Of a stretch of 64,000 nt of DNA, positions 12,900 to 23,922 are shown in pieces (positions within the stretch are counted from its first letter, which is position 1; each line of letters opens with the position of its first letter). Below the pieces are notes generated by a model that was not told the origin of the DNA, did no database searches, and was given only the letters and a program-made list of their open reading frames with translations. The translations under genes and the position numbers were made by a program. Origin of the DNA: Gigantopelta aegis (lineage: Eukaryota > Mollusca > Gastropoda > Neomphalida > Peltospiridae); assembly GCF_016097555.1 (NCBI RefSeq), contig NC_054706.1, positions 78,859,353 to 78,923,352 on the forward strand, in the 5' to 3' direction.

Positions 12900-13930
12900 G
12901 TTTTATATTGTGTATATTGAATATTATTGAAATATTTGAATACACATAAATGTATTTGTGAAGACATATTGACATCTGTCACTGATGACAATAATACTTG
13001 TAAATACAATCAGCTCCCCTTTTCTTTCTTTATTTGCTGCAAACAAATTCAGATAACTTATATAATAAATGCATGTAACATAATTTATGTTTTTAATAAA
13101 ATATGGTGGCTATCACCAACTTGTGGATCAATATCCAGTTTTATTATTAGTATTTACTTATTTTTAATCCCAAACAAATGATTTAATACATTTGATATCC
13201 CACCCTGAAATGTTTATACCTTTTATTTTATTATTAAAAAATCAACTTACACATTACAAATACACCTGTGGATCACTTCTTCAATACAAAAAGTAAAACA
13301 TTATAATTAACATATAATATAATTAATAAATGGAAATATTTCAGAACCATTTTCATATGAAACAATATATATATGCTTGATTGTACACACACACACACAC
13401 ACACTCCCTGTTATTTAATTAAAAATATAAATACTCCAGCCACCTACATATTTTATGGCATAATACAATATAAAATATATTCAGTTTTTGTTTTACCCAC
13501 TATAATGGATCTGTCAATACAAACAAAAAGTTACATAAAACGTTGTTTGTCGATTGACTGGGTAGGCCTACTGTTCACAGGGCATCTTTGTTTCCATGTC
13601 AGTTTGGTGGGGGCTTTTATTTTTATTTTATTTTTTTTTATTATCTTTTCAATTTTCATTTCAATAAATACTGACGTGTATTAGTATTACGAATGAATAA
13701 CATACAACAAACCTTGTATAAAATGACGATCTCCGTTGTGGGATGGGCAAAGTTGATTGTTGTCAGATTTAACTGTTCAACGTTTCGCTTCCACTGTATT
13801 TGATGAAACTAATTTCATAATCCTTACTACAGTGACTTGTGCATCTAACAACAACGTATGAAATTACCATGACAAAATACCATTCATCAAAACTAGTCTA
13901 CACTGATTTAATTGACGGAAAAACATTCGA
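12900..13930. other. Intergenic AT-rich stretch, no gene seen
   Basis: Short (CA)n at 13385-13403; otherwise no coding signal or recognised repeat apart from the arm of the putative inverted-repeat element at the right end. Confidence 0.5.
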
Positions 13931-14139
13931 TTGTTCATTACTACTAATGCCAGTATTGTCAACTGGTTTCTTGCCTACCAGCGCTCGCGCGGTACCACGT
14001 GATCAAAACATGTGACGTCACTGTGGCTTCTCCTATAGTCAATAGTCAGAATAATGTTGTGGATGATACCTCAGTGACAGTCATCAAGCTTTGTCCTGAG
14101 ATACGGTAGACCATAGGATTTATCCATCTGAGTTGACAT

Positions 14140-14665
14140 ATTTAGTTGGGAGCAGGTCAACTTGTCCCAAAACCAACTTACCCCAGCGGTTGGTCAACTC
14201 GCTCCGCATTGTTTATTCAACTCACCTCAAAAAGTCACAAACTTGCCCTAGCGATTGGTCAACTCAACCCAGTGAATGGTCAACTTGCCCCACATGCCCT
14301 TTATTTTGTTCAAAATATAATATATTAGATTTGACGGAACTGCAATATATTTCATGCCAGAACATACTCTAAATGGGAGTTAGAGGTGTAAATTGTTACA
14401 GTAGTGAGAAGTGAACAATGATTAAACTACTGCTGTTTGCTGTAACCAGACTGCCACAGATAAGTTGGAGCTATTAAATATAAGTCAACCAACCCATGCA
14501 AGACTTAGGTGTTTGATGTATGTAAAACACTGGGACAAGTTGACCACACCCTGAGGCGAGTTGGGGGTAACTTTTTGGGGGTGAGTTGACTAAACAGTTT
14601 TCGGTGAGTTAACCAACCGCTGGGGCAAGTTAGTAGGGGGCGACTTGATCAGCAATCATTTTGTT
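14140..14665. mobile_element. Foldback (inverted-repeat) element 1
   Basis: The left arm has repeated words like CAACTTGCCCCAGCGGTTGG and GGTCAACTC; the right arm carries them inverted (CCAACCGCTGGGGCAAGTTA, GTGAGTTGACTAAACAG, GGACAAGTTGACC). Several short direct repeats sit within each arm. About 200 bp of unrelated sequence forms the loop. No ORF. Confidence 0.65.
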
Positions 14666-14699
14666 ATGTTTTGTTGATCGCCCCTAGCCCATGTATTCT

Positions 14700-15190
14700 G
14701 ACTGTAAGAGCGCAAGACGGACCTTTGGACAGTTATAATGCTCTCATTACCGTCAGAGGATAATATATATCAAAATTACACAATCTGGGCAAACCAAACA
14801 ATAGTCAAAGATACAACAACAACCCTATGTTTGACCTTAAATATCTTTACTTCATTTTTGAGTTTGCTGATAACACATTTTTTACATATTAATTACTAAT
14901 ACACACACTACAGGAAGTCCCCTGACAGCACCCCCTTTCAATAATGTGCTGGTTAAATACGTAGGTGCTGATGGGTTTCTTCCTGTAGTGTGTGTATTAG
15001 TGATTAATATCAATTAGAAAATGATAATGTAAAGGTATTTAATGTGAAACATAGGATTGTTGTTGTATTAGAGCGAGAATCTTTGACTACTATTTGGTCG
15101 GCTCAGATTGCACAGTTTTGATATACAGTTTTCTCTGGCTGTAATGAGAGCATCATAACTGTCCACATGTCCGTCTTGCTGTCCGCCTTA
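14700..15190. mobile_element. Foldback (inverted-repeat) element 2
   Basis: Two arms of about 200 bp pair around a centre near 14950. Left arm blocks: CAAGACGGACCTTTGGACAG, TAATGCTCTCATTAC, CAATAGTCAAAGAT, CCCTATGTTTGACCTTAAAT, ACTAATACACACACTACAGG. The right arm holds their inverses with scattered mismatches. The element ends about 260 bp upstream of the ECSIT start-codon exon. Confidence 0.8.
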
Positions 15191-15456
15191 CTCTCTTATG
15201 GTTGGAGTACACTGGCTAATTTTGTTATGTCCTGTTGGATCCAATCTTGTACTAGTGTCAGTTGGAAGGTAAAACCTATACTGTGTAGCGAAAGTGGGGT
15301 TTCTCCTCAAGATAATTTGGTAGCACATTGAAAAAACACCTAATATTTTAATACATGTACCGGTATCATTTGACACTAATGCAAATTATTTTTGTTGTTT
15401 AAAAATACTGGTACAACTTTGATTATGTCTTACTGTTTACTTTCAGATCTGTAATC

Positions 15457-16009
15457 ATGTCAACATTAAGGTTGCCTGCAAGAAGCAGTCTAAAGCTTAT
15501 TGGTCTTTGTCGAAAAGCTTCTGAAATGAAACAAACAGTAAAACAGTTTCATATATCCAGTTCACAGAATATTATATGTGATCAAAAATATCTGTGCCCT
15601 CACAACACTGAGACACTGACAGTACGGCAGTTTCATATTTCTGTGTCAAAGAGTAAACATGATTTAAAAACCCTCGATACTCAGAATACTCTGACAATAC
15701 GGTCATCTGAGCTGTTTGATGAAATTGTCAAGATGAGAGCAGCAGATATGATTGCGTTTCAGAAGGCTATCAAGATGTACATATCTAAAGAAAGTTTGTA
15801 CAGGAGAGGTCATGTGGAGTTCATATACGCTGCCTTGTCGCGCATGAAAGAGTTTGGTTGTCATCGAAATGTGGAAATGTACAAAAAAATCCTGGAGGTG
15901 TTTCCAGAAAAGAGGATGATACCGAAAGGTCCCTGGCAGGTGGAGATGATGCATTTCCCCCGACAACAACAGTGTGCAATAGATCTCATGGAACAGATGG
16001 AAGATAATG
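15457..16009 (+). CDS. ECSIT: ECSIT coding exon 1
   Basis: Opens after an acceptor at 15445-15446 (ACTTTCAG) with 5'UTR 15447-15456. It encodes the presequence and the first conserved domain and ends ...MEQMEDN plus one base, followed by donor GTAATT at 16010. Reading past this donor meets a stop at 16021. Confidence 0.95.
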
Positions 16010-19000
16010 GTAATTATCTCTAGATGTACAGTAGATCTCATGGAACAGATGGAAGATAATGGTAATTATCTCTAGATGTACAATAGATCTCATGGAACAG
16101 ATGGAAGACTGGTAATTATCTCTAGATGTACAGTAGATCTCCTGGAATAGATGGAAGACAATGGTAATTATCTCTAGATGTACAATAGATCTCATGGAAC
16201 AGATGGGAGACAATGGTAATTATCTCTAGATGTACAGTAAATCTCCTGGAACAGATGGAATGAATGAATGTTTAACGACACCCCAGCACAAAAAATACAT
16301 CGGCTATTGGGTGTCAAACTATGGTAATGCAAATAAATAAAATAAATCAACATCAATATAAAAATTCAAGACTTAAACAAAAACAGTGTAAAGAACTGTT
16401 TAAAAACACAAATATCACAGAATTTTACGGATACTGAATTTTACTCAAAACTTCAATTTTGTGCTGTATTGGCCATTCTCAAAGAGAATGTTGCACCACG
16501 GTGAGGTTACAGCACACGCAGGGGGAACAGATGGAAGACAATGGTAATTATCTCTAGATGTACAGTAGATCTCATGGAACAGATGGAAGACAATGGTAAT
16601 TATATCTAAATGTACAATAGATCTCATGGAACAGATGGAAGACAATGGTAATTATCTCTAGATGTACAGTAGATCTCATGGAACAGCTGGAAGACAATGG
16701 TAATTATATCTCGATGTACAGTAGATCTCATGGAACAAATGTAAGACAGTGGTAATTATCTCTAGATGTACAGTAGATCTCATGGAACAGATGGAAGACT
16801 ATGGTAATTATCTCTAGATGTACAGTAGATCTCCTGGAACAGATGGAAGACAATGGTAATTATCTCTAGATGTACAGTAGATCTCCTGGAACAGATGGAA
16901 GACAATGGTAATTATATCTCGATGTACAGTAGATCTCCTGGAACAGATGGAAGACAGTGGTAATTATCTCTAGACGTACGGTAGATCTCCTGGAACAGAT
17001 GGAAGACAATGGTAATTATCTCTAGATGTACAATAGATCTCCTGGAACAGATGGAAGACAATGGTAATTATCTCTAGACGTACAGTAGATCTCCTGGAAC
17101 AGATGGAAGACAATGGTAATTATCTCTAGATGTACAATAGATCTCATGGAACAGATGGAAGACTGGTAATTATCTCTAGATGTACAGTAGATCTCCTGGA
17201 ACAGATGGAAGACAATGGTAATTATCTCTAGATGTACAATAGATCTCATGGAACAGATGGGAGACAATGGAAAATATCTCTAGATGTACAGTAGATCTCC
17301 TGGAACAGATGGAAGACAATGGTAATTATCTCTAGATGTACAATAGATCTCATGGAACAGATGGGAGACAATGGAAAATATCTCTAGATGTACAGTAAAT
17401 CTCCTGGAACAGATGGAATGAATGAATGAATGTTTAACGACACCCCAGCACGAAAAATACATCGGCTATTGGGTGTCAAACTATGGTAATGCAAATAAAT
17501 AAAATAAATCAACGTCAATATAAAAATTCAAGACTTAAACAAAAACAGTGTAAAGAACTGTGCAAAAACACAAATATCACAGAATTTTACGGATACTGAA
17601 TTTTACTCAAAACTTCAATTTTGTGCTGTATTGGCCATTCTCAAAGAGAATGTTACACCCCTGCACCACGGTGAGGTTACAGCACACACGCAGGGGGAAC
17701 AGATGGAAGACAATGGTAATTATCTCTAGATGTACAGTAGATCTCATGGAACAGATGGAAGACAATGGTAATTATATCTAAATGTACAATAGATCTCATG
17801 GAACAGATGGAAGACAATGGTAATTATCTCTAGATGTACAGTAGATCTCATGGAACAGCTGGAAGACTATGGTAATTATATCTCGATGTACAGTAGATCT
17901 CATGGAACAAATGTAAGACAGTGGTAATTATCTCTAGATGTACAGTAGATCTCATGGAACAGATGGAAGACTATGGTAATTATCTCTAGATGTACAGTAG
18001 ATCTCCTGGAACAGATGGAAGACAATGGTAATTATCTCTAGATGTACAGTAGATCTCCTGGAACAGATGGAAGACAATGGTAATTATCTCTAGATGTACA
18101 GTAGATCTCCTGGAACAGATGGAAGACAATGGTAATTATATCTCGATGTACAGTGTCACACTCTGTCCAAACTGGCATCTCTGTAATCTGTATACAATCC
18201 ATCCTGTATTTCGTCAGTCCCCACTTGAATTCAGTTTAGACGGAATCCACTGTATATATACTTTAAATGTCATAGTACTATTCAGCATATGCAGATATAT
18301 ATGTACATACATCTGTAACCAGCCAACTGCTTTTTTTCACTTTAAAAAGCCTCAAACATGATATTCTAGCATCGGGAGAACACGAATCGTGGCAATGTTT
18401 TAGATTACACTCAGAATATGTAATTATGATTTCTGTAATAATCTGTTCATGTAGGTGTGATTCCGGACCATGATTTTGGTACAATTCTGAGAATCATCTT
18501 TGGACCTGATGCCCATGCTTTCCGAAAGTACCGGCGGATGATGTACTGGATGCCAAAGTTCAAGAATGCCAACCCGTACCCTGTTCCTTGGGAATTACCA
18601 GACGATTCAATAATGTTAGCCATGCTAGCTTTAAAACGGATGGCAGTTGACCGTGAGAACCAGATAAAGGTCTGGAAAGTAGGTGAAATCCTTTATGAGC
18701 AAGTGCTGATCAAAACCTGCCAGGGCTGTACAGTACTTGGTGGGGGATGTGGCATTTGCTGGCAGACACTGTATTACTGTGCCCCGAGTCTTGTTTAGTT
18801 ATTTTAAGACAAGTACAGCCCTGAAATTGTGAAAGTAGGTCATCATTTTAAATAACAGACCCTACTTTTTAAACATTACGGCATATTTTTCACTATTATA
18901 GTCATTATTGATAATTGTAATCAGACATGACTTCAACAATTGGTTTTTTTCTTAAACTGGTAGTTTTTGTTTGAAAATAAAATAAATACAATAATATTAT

Positions 19001-21505
19001 ATGTGCACTAACCCATGTACAAAATATATAAGTGCAATACACTAGTACGCTAGAAAAATATTGTAATACACATTGTTCAAAATGTATATTGCGGTATACC
19101 AGTTATTAGTGGTGTATCAATACATCGAACTATTGATGTTACGATATTCAGTGCCTCGATAGCAATTCATCGATAGTTGTTTCGATAGTATGCATAGTGA
19201 AATATGGTCTGACCAATGCATGATTTCACTACCGAGTGACATTATTATAAATAACTTGAGTACAAACACACACACACTCACACACACACACCACATACGT
19301 CACACACACACATTTTAGAATACTGAGGTAACTAGTTTTGCAAAATATTTGTTCATATCACTGTTATCAAGTGATTTAAGAATTCACAATTCTATTGCAA
19401 TGGTACACTAACTATTGCAATACTATTACAATAGTATTTTAATTATCGCAATACTATTGTAATAGTAAAACTGACCGCAGTAGTTAACCCTACCAGTTAT
19501 ACTGTGCATCTCTACTATAAATATTGGTTACTCTTTGAAGCAAGTTTTGAAATAATGATGTGGTAGACACTGAACCGTGAGCTTAATGTGTAGCTTAGTT
19601 GGTAGAGCTCTCGCTTGAGGTGTTTCATTCATAGGACCAAAACCCGCGTGGACCCATTCTCTGATTTGATTTGTTTCCTGTTCCAACGAGTGCTCTACAA
19701 CTGGTATGTCAACATCATGTTATGTGCTGTTATGTCTGTGTGAAAGTGCATATAAACGATCCCTTGCTGCGAATGGAAAACATTTTGATGTCCAATAGCC
19801 GATGATTAATAAATCAATGTGCTCTAGCGGTGTCATTGAAAACAAAACACATTAAATTTTTAATGTGTGCCAACTGTGTTAGCCAGCAAATAACTAATTT
19901 AATGTGTGCCAACTGTGTTAGCCAGCAAATAACTAATTTAATGTGTTCCAACTGTGTTAGCCAGCAAATAACTAATTTAATGTGTTCCAACTGTGTTAGC
20001 CAGCAAATAACTAATTTAATGTGTGCCAAGTTGTCGACAACTAAACATTCCTTTTCTTTTCCTCTTTGACTAGACCATGGAAGTGGAGACGGATCCAGTG
20101 GAAGTCACGTTCATAGCATCAGCACAGAGCCCCACCCAGAAGTCCCTGCTGAAACAGCACCCCGTGAAAACCCCCCTGTTTGTGGAGGGAGGTTACAACG
20201 TGTGGCTGAGAGATAAATACTTGACGTACTTCGTACTGCGCGCTGACCCCATGCCTTCCAAACACGTTCCCGTCAAAGACGATGATGAAGGTAAGTAAAT
20301 GAAGAGTTTTTGCCTATAAAATGTGTTGAGTGGGTCGTTAAATAAAACATTTCCTTCCTTCCTTTGTTTTTGTCTGTAGAGTCCGGTGCAGGATGTAGCT
20401 CGGTGGCAGAGTACTCTGCGGAGGTGCGGTGGGCTGCAGGATCATTCCCCCCAGACTTATTTTATTTTACCCCTAAAATACCGGAATTATTTCTCCTCTG
20501 TAACTCATGTTACAGATATTAAGATCTAAAAGCTAATCAATGCTAACTGATAGTTCATCCCAGCCTTCTACAAAAATGTTTTGGTTTGACGTAGGAAGAA
20601 AAATAAAAGTGTTTTGGAAATAACAAAAAATACTATATTTGTGTGCAATTTAGAAAACATTTGGCTCAGAAATATCTAACTTGTAGTAAATTCCATAGTA
20701 TAAAAAAAAGGTGTGGGAAGGACTATAGCAGCCTATTACTGGTTGTAAATTTATTTGTAACTCTGCTTTGTCACTGTTTGCATTTCTTAAACTTGTTATC
20801 TCCCTTTAACATAGAGGTCTCACAATGTTGTTGATGAAGCCTATATCCAGACTTTGAAAAAGGTTTTATAAGTATAAAGGCTGAGACCTGGTTAGGTCAA
20901 ATGGTTGCCAGACTTTAGTCTGTCCCACGGGGAATGCATTTTTTCATTCTATTGAATCTACTACAAGTTATTTATTTCTGAGCAGATTGTTTTTTAAAGT
21001 GCAAACATAAAATAATATTTTTTTGTTACTTCCAAAACACTTTCTTTTCTTCTTACGTCAAAGCAAACAGAAATTATTTACAAAACACATTTTGTAGGAT
21101 TGGACTATAGTTTTTACAGCCAAAGTTAAATGTAGGTCCCTGGTTTTACCAGTATTTTTTATTGTTTTGCCATTTTGTTGGTGTTTTTGTTGTTTTACCA
21201 GTGTTTTTGTTGTTTAGCAGGTGTTTTTCTTGTTTTCAGATCTGTTTAACTGGACTCTGTTTGAGAGCGAGGAGTCGACGGACATCGTCCCACGACCGAG
21301 TGTCCACGAGCAGGACGATGGCACGGTGTTAGCGATGTGCATTACCGGCACCGCCTCCAAGGATTCGCTCGTCACCTGGGTGCGGTACCTCCAGACCGAG
21401 AACCCCACCCTCGAACACACGCCCATTGTCTTCTCTCTCAGGTCCCCAGAATCACAAGTACTACTTCTGGAGAAAGAGAAGCCGAAAGGAGTCACCATCG
21501 GGTGA
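15457..21505 (+). CDS. ECSIT: ECSIT, mitochondrial complex I assembly and Toll-pathway adaptor
   Basis: Four coding exons join in phase: 15457-16009, 18455-18678, 20074-20290 and 21240-21505 (1260 nt, 419 codons plus TGA), against 431 residues in human ECSIT. ECSIT acts in the mitochondrial complex I assembly (MCIA) complex with NDUFAF1 and ACAD9, and as a TRAF6-binding adaptor in Toll signalling (family knowledge). The N-terminus (MSTLRLPARSSLKLIGLCRK) is basic and free of acidic residues, as for a mitochondrial presequence. Family blocks in order: RRGHVEFIYAALSRM, FPRQQQCAIDLMEQME, FKNANPYPVPWELPDD, TPLFVEGGYNVWLRDKY, VLAMCITGT and TENPTLEHTPIVFSLRS. An acceptor ends at 15446, eleven bases of 5'UTR precede the ATG, so at least one non-coding exon lies upstream. 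Intron 1 is filled by repeats derived from the exon 1 edge. Confidence 0.96.
16257..16525 (-). mobile_element. SINE-like insert in the array, copy 1
   Basis: Begins GAATGAATGTTTAACGACAC, continues CGGCTATTGGGTGTCAAAC and AAATAAATAAAATAAATCAA, and ends near TACAGCACACGCAGGGG. Its left end resembles the 3' end of the other SINEs in the window but the rest differs. Confidence 0.65.
17408..17698 (-). mobile_element. SINE-like insert in the array, copy 2
   Basis: Nearly identical to copy 1 about 1.17 kb to the left, with the same flanking repeat-unit variants, so it arose by duplication of the array block rather than by a second insertion. Confidence 0.75.
18455..18678 (+). CDS. ECSIT: ECSIT coding exon 2
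   Basis: Acceptor TTCATGTAG at 18454. It completes the split glycine codon and reads GVIPDHDFGTILRIIFG, the counterpart of human GVMPNKETEFLLIQIFG, through LAMLALKRM to VWK. Donor GTAGGT at 18679. Confidence 0.95.
18690..19100. other. ECSIT intron 2, left part
   Basis: AT-rich intron sequence with no repeat or exon signal seen. Confidence 0.5.
19111..19515 (-). mobile_element. hAT-like non-autonomous element, copy 2
   Basis: Reverse-orientation, shorter copy of the element at 7780-8545. It starts TAGTGGTGTATCAATACATC on this strand and ends near ACTGTGCATCTCTA, whose inverse TAGAGATGCACAGT is an imperfect match to the left end. It contains a (CA)n stretch at 19265-19312. Lies in ECSIT intron 2. 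Confidence 0.55.
19585..19845 (+). mobile_element. tRNA-headed SINE in ECSIT intron 2
   Basis: A-box-like TAGCTTAGTTGGTAGAGCTC, then the shared core CATATAAACGATCCCTTGCT and the 3' block GATTAATAAATCAATGTGCT, CTAGCGGTGTCATTGAAAAC. Confidence 0.8.
19853..20032. repeat. 39-bp minisatellite, about 4.5 copies
   Basis: Units TAATTTAATGTGTGCCAACT plus GTGTTAGCCAGCAAATAAC. It lies in ECSIT intron 2 and stops about 40 bp before the exon 3 acceptor. The unit contains no exon sequence. Confidence 0.9.
20074..20290 (+). CDS. ECSIT: ECSIT coding exon 3
   Basis: Acceptor CTCTTTGACTAG at 20073, phase 0. Reads TMEVETDPVEVTF, QSPTQKSLLKQHP, TPLFVEGGYNVWLRDKY and VLRADPMPSKHVP, matching the human region around VEGPFSLWLRNKCVYYHILR. 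Donor GTAAGT at 20291. Confidence 0.95.
20315..20455 (+). mobile_element. SINE fragments in ECSIT intron 3
   Basis: A 3' end (TGGGTCGTTAAATAAAACAT with TTCC repeats) followed by a head fragment (GCAGGATGTAGCTCGGTGGC). The rest of intron 3 to 21239 shows no feature. Confidence 0.5.
21240..21505 (+). CDS. ECSIT: ECSIT coding exon 4 (last)
   Basis: Acceptor TTCTTGTTTTCAG at 21239. Reads DLFNWTLFESEES, DGTVLAMCITGTASKDSL and NPTLEHTPIVFSLRSPES, ending GVTIG before TGA (21503-21505). The human counterpart continues longer in a low-complexity tail. Confidence 0.95.
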
Positions 21506-21707
21506 TCAGTTCAAGACTTGTAGAAATATATTATTATATTGTGTGGCAGGAAACCCACCCTTGAAGACATGCCCATCGTCTTCTCTCTCAGGTCCCCAGA
21601 ATCACAAATACTACAATGTACTTCTGGAGAAAGAGAAGCCGAAAGGAGTCACCATCGGGTGATCAGTTCAAGACTTGTAGAAATATATTATTATATTGTG
21701 TGGCAGG
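21401..21707 (+). repeat. Tandem duplication of the ECSIT 3' end
   Basis: The last ~100 coding bases, stop codon and ~45 bases of 3'UTR (21401-21550) are followed by a second copy (21551-21707). Copy 2 differs by a 7-base insertion after CACAAATACTAC and by some point changes. It lies wholly in the 3'UTR. Confidence 0.95.
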
Positions 21708-21729
21708 ATGTTGTATTTCTGTGGTGTAT

Positions 21730-21735
21730 AATAAA
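21730..21735 (+). promoter_or_regulatory. ECSIT polyadenylation signal
   Basis: AATAAA 225 bases after the stop codon, just past the duplicated 3' segment. Confidence 0.6.
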
Positions 21736-21764
21736 ACAAAAATGTATGTAAATATCAATTAAAG

Positions 21765-21860
21765 TTTACAAGTTTTGTTTAACAACACCACTGGAGCACA
21801 TCGATTAATTAATCATCGGCTATTGGATGTCAAACTTTTGGTAATTCTGACTCTTAGTCG
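21765..21860 (-). mobile_element. SINE 3' fragment
   Basis: TTTAACAACACCACTGGAGC, ATCATCGGCTATTGGATGTC and a TTTGGTAATTCTGAC block; head missing. Confidence 0.7.
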
Positions 21861-21861
21861 T

Positions 21862-21995
21862 AGATTTTAATATAGTGTGTAAAAAGCTGAAAGTATGATT
21901 TTAATATAGTGTGTAAAAAGCTGAAAGTATGATTTTAATATAGTGTGTAAAAAGCTGAAAGTATGATTTTAATATAGTGTGTAAAAAGCTAAAAC
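21862..21995. repeat. 34-bp minisatellite, 4 copies
   Basis: Units GATTTTAATATAGTGTGTAA plus AAAGCTGAAAGTAT, almost identical. Confidence 0.9.
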
Positions 21996-21999
21996 TTAT

Positions 22000-22540
22000 T
22001 TAAGCTTTTCTGATTTCAGATCTATTAACGTTTTTATTCGCAGTCAGTATGGATGCACAGGTGCAGATTCAAGGTGGGTGCAACCCTCTCAGAACTACGA
22101 AGTGGAGATGTTAACATTGAAAGTTATATTTATACTGTAATTCTGTTGGTGCCATTTTAAAGTTGCTCCTCTTCCTAGGATGTAGGATATGAATCATCAT
22201 CATCATAGCAGCAAGATCTGTGGCCCATTTAGGGCAAGATTTAGACTGGTTTTCGCAACTGATGTTAGATAATGTTACATGATAGAAGTAGTACCAGTCT
22301 AATTGCTCAGGAGGGCTCCCTTCTGAATACGCGACAATGTAATTCGACATACATTTGCTAATTTGAATTGGGCAGTCACAAGAAAGAAGCAATTGGTATC
22401 AAATGTGTTACTAGGCGTATCGTGTTGACACCACCTACTTGACAGGACTACCTTTGATAAAATACATACGCAACAGGTCTACTGAAGAAAAGCAGTCCCA
22501 CCATTTCTTGGACTCATTGAATGTATTAAATGTCTCAAGT
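22000..22540. other. Intergenic, no gene supported
   Basis: A TTTCAGATCTATTAACG at 22014 resembles a splice acceptor, but the following frame closes at once. No clear exon. Confidence 0.4.
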
Positions 22541-22549
22541 TAATATTTA

Positions 22550-22665
22550 CATAAATTATCTAAAACTGTCTTTTGGTTAAACATGTTGCTTTGCGAATGG
22601 TTTGTACACTCATGAAAAATGTGGACAATTGTGATTGACCCTTTAAGACTATTTTTAAAAGAACT
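22550..22665 (-). pseudogene. Diverged copy of the exon-like segment at 24.1 kb
   Basis: Read on the reverse strand, it matches the segment at 24030-24145 block by block (TTTTAAAAATAGTCTTAA, TGTCCACATTTTTCATGAGT, GTACAAACCATTCGCAAAGC) but has lost the open frame. Confidence 0.4.
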
Positions 22666-23922
22666 ACCCAGAACTGGTATATAACAATAATTAGGAAGTG
22701 GTATGTCATGTTCATCCTTGGAAAGATTCAGCAGGAGTAATCTATGTGGTGGAAACAGATTTCCACATCTAAACCAAGCGTTGCAAAGGTCAAAATATAT
22801 TGTTGGGGAAAAAACAGGGACCTCACTGACACCAACAGGAATGAGTGACTGCAACCAAAACCCTCGTCCAGTGTCAAGAAGTTAACGTGCTGCCGACAGT
22901 CAACCACACATTTCTGACATTATACGTCACACTGTCTTTGTATTTTATACAAACTTCACAATGCTTCAAGTGAATTAAGTTGGTGCTACTAATCATTTTG
23001 GCTTTTCTTAGTATACTATCTCAACATCTTTGAATGTAATATAATACTAATATACTAATATAAAGCAAGAACCAGCCAAATCATTTACTGTAAAATCCCT
23101 GTTGTGAATATTCCATGGTGTAGCACACTGGAACCCAGGTTGACTCTGTAGGCTAATTTTTAGACTTTCTTTCAATTTTGTGCTTTTCCCACATCTTGCG
23201 TTTTTACATAAATTATAAACGTTTGACTTCGTCAAAGTGTACTTTTAAGCCAACAGTAAATAATTCATGTTACGATGTCAAATTTGAAAAATCTTTCATC
23301 AATCCACTTTCCCCCCGAATGACTTGTGTGGAATAGTTTATACTTACACACAGAAACATGCCCAAACTCATGTTGGTTGAAATCGGGTCTTATGATCTAC
23401 ATTTAATAATAATATGATTTTGAACCAACTGAATCTCTTGGTACCAGGTCAGATTTCCAGCAGTATACACCATAAATTAATTAACATACAGCTCGCAGAC
23501 TAATGCTCAGTATTTAAAATACGATCATCATCATTAAATTACAAAATTCTTGATCATGCAATTTTTACAATAAAGAACAAACAAGTAACACTCATTAATA
23601 AATACATTTATGTTAACATTATTACAAGGTAATGTCACAGTTATATTAAAACCGATTTACAATCACAAAATTAAACATTTCAACAAATCTTTGTAACCCT
23701 GTTGCTACATTCTATAAAGAATACATTGCAGCTAATTGTAGTATCATCAATATTTTAATCTGAAATAGTTTTGCAACTGAATAGTACACATTTGTAAATT
23801 TATAAAAACATTTATTGCCAACTAAAACTTTTGATGAGAAATGAAATGCACAAATTTTAGTTTGGCAATAGAATTGCATAGTATTTCTGCAATTTAAAAT
23901 GGAGAGTTGTAAAAGTCCTTCA

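Larger units (their letters stand above)
10851..14040. mobile_element. Putative ~3.2-kb element with ~100-bp terminal inverted repeats
   Basis: The left end (10851-10955) begins CTAATAGGAGAAGCCATGTG and contains GTGACGTCAC and CTGGTAGGCA. The right end (13930-14037), read on the reverse strand, has the same order: CTATAGGAGAAGCCACAGTG, TGACGTCAC, GCTGGTAGGCA, then a shared CATTAGTA. I cannot define a target duplication. The interior holds a SINE, a TA microsatellite and an exon-like reverse-strand segment (12568-12692) but no transposase I recognise. It may be a large non-autonomous transposon or two copies of a smaller repeat in opposite orientation. Confidence 0.5.
15981..18152. repeat. ~52-bp minisatellite made from the ECSIT exon 1 edge, about 30 copies
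   Basis: Each unit contains AGATCTCATGGAACAGATGG AAGACAATG, which is the last ~29 bases of exon 1, joined to GTAATTATCTCTAGATGTAC, the start of intron 1. The genuine exon end is the first unit. Nearly all later copies retain the GGTAAT donor. A SINE-like insert interrupts the array twice (16257-16525 and 17408-17698). Confidence 0.97.
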
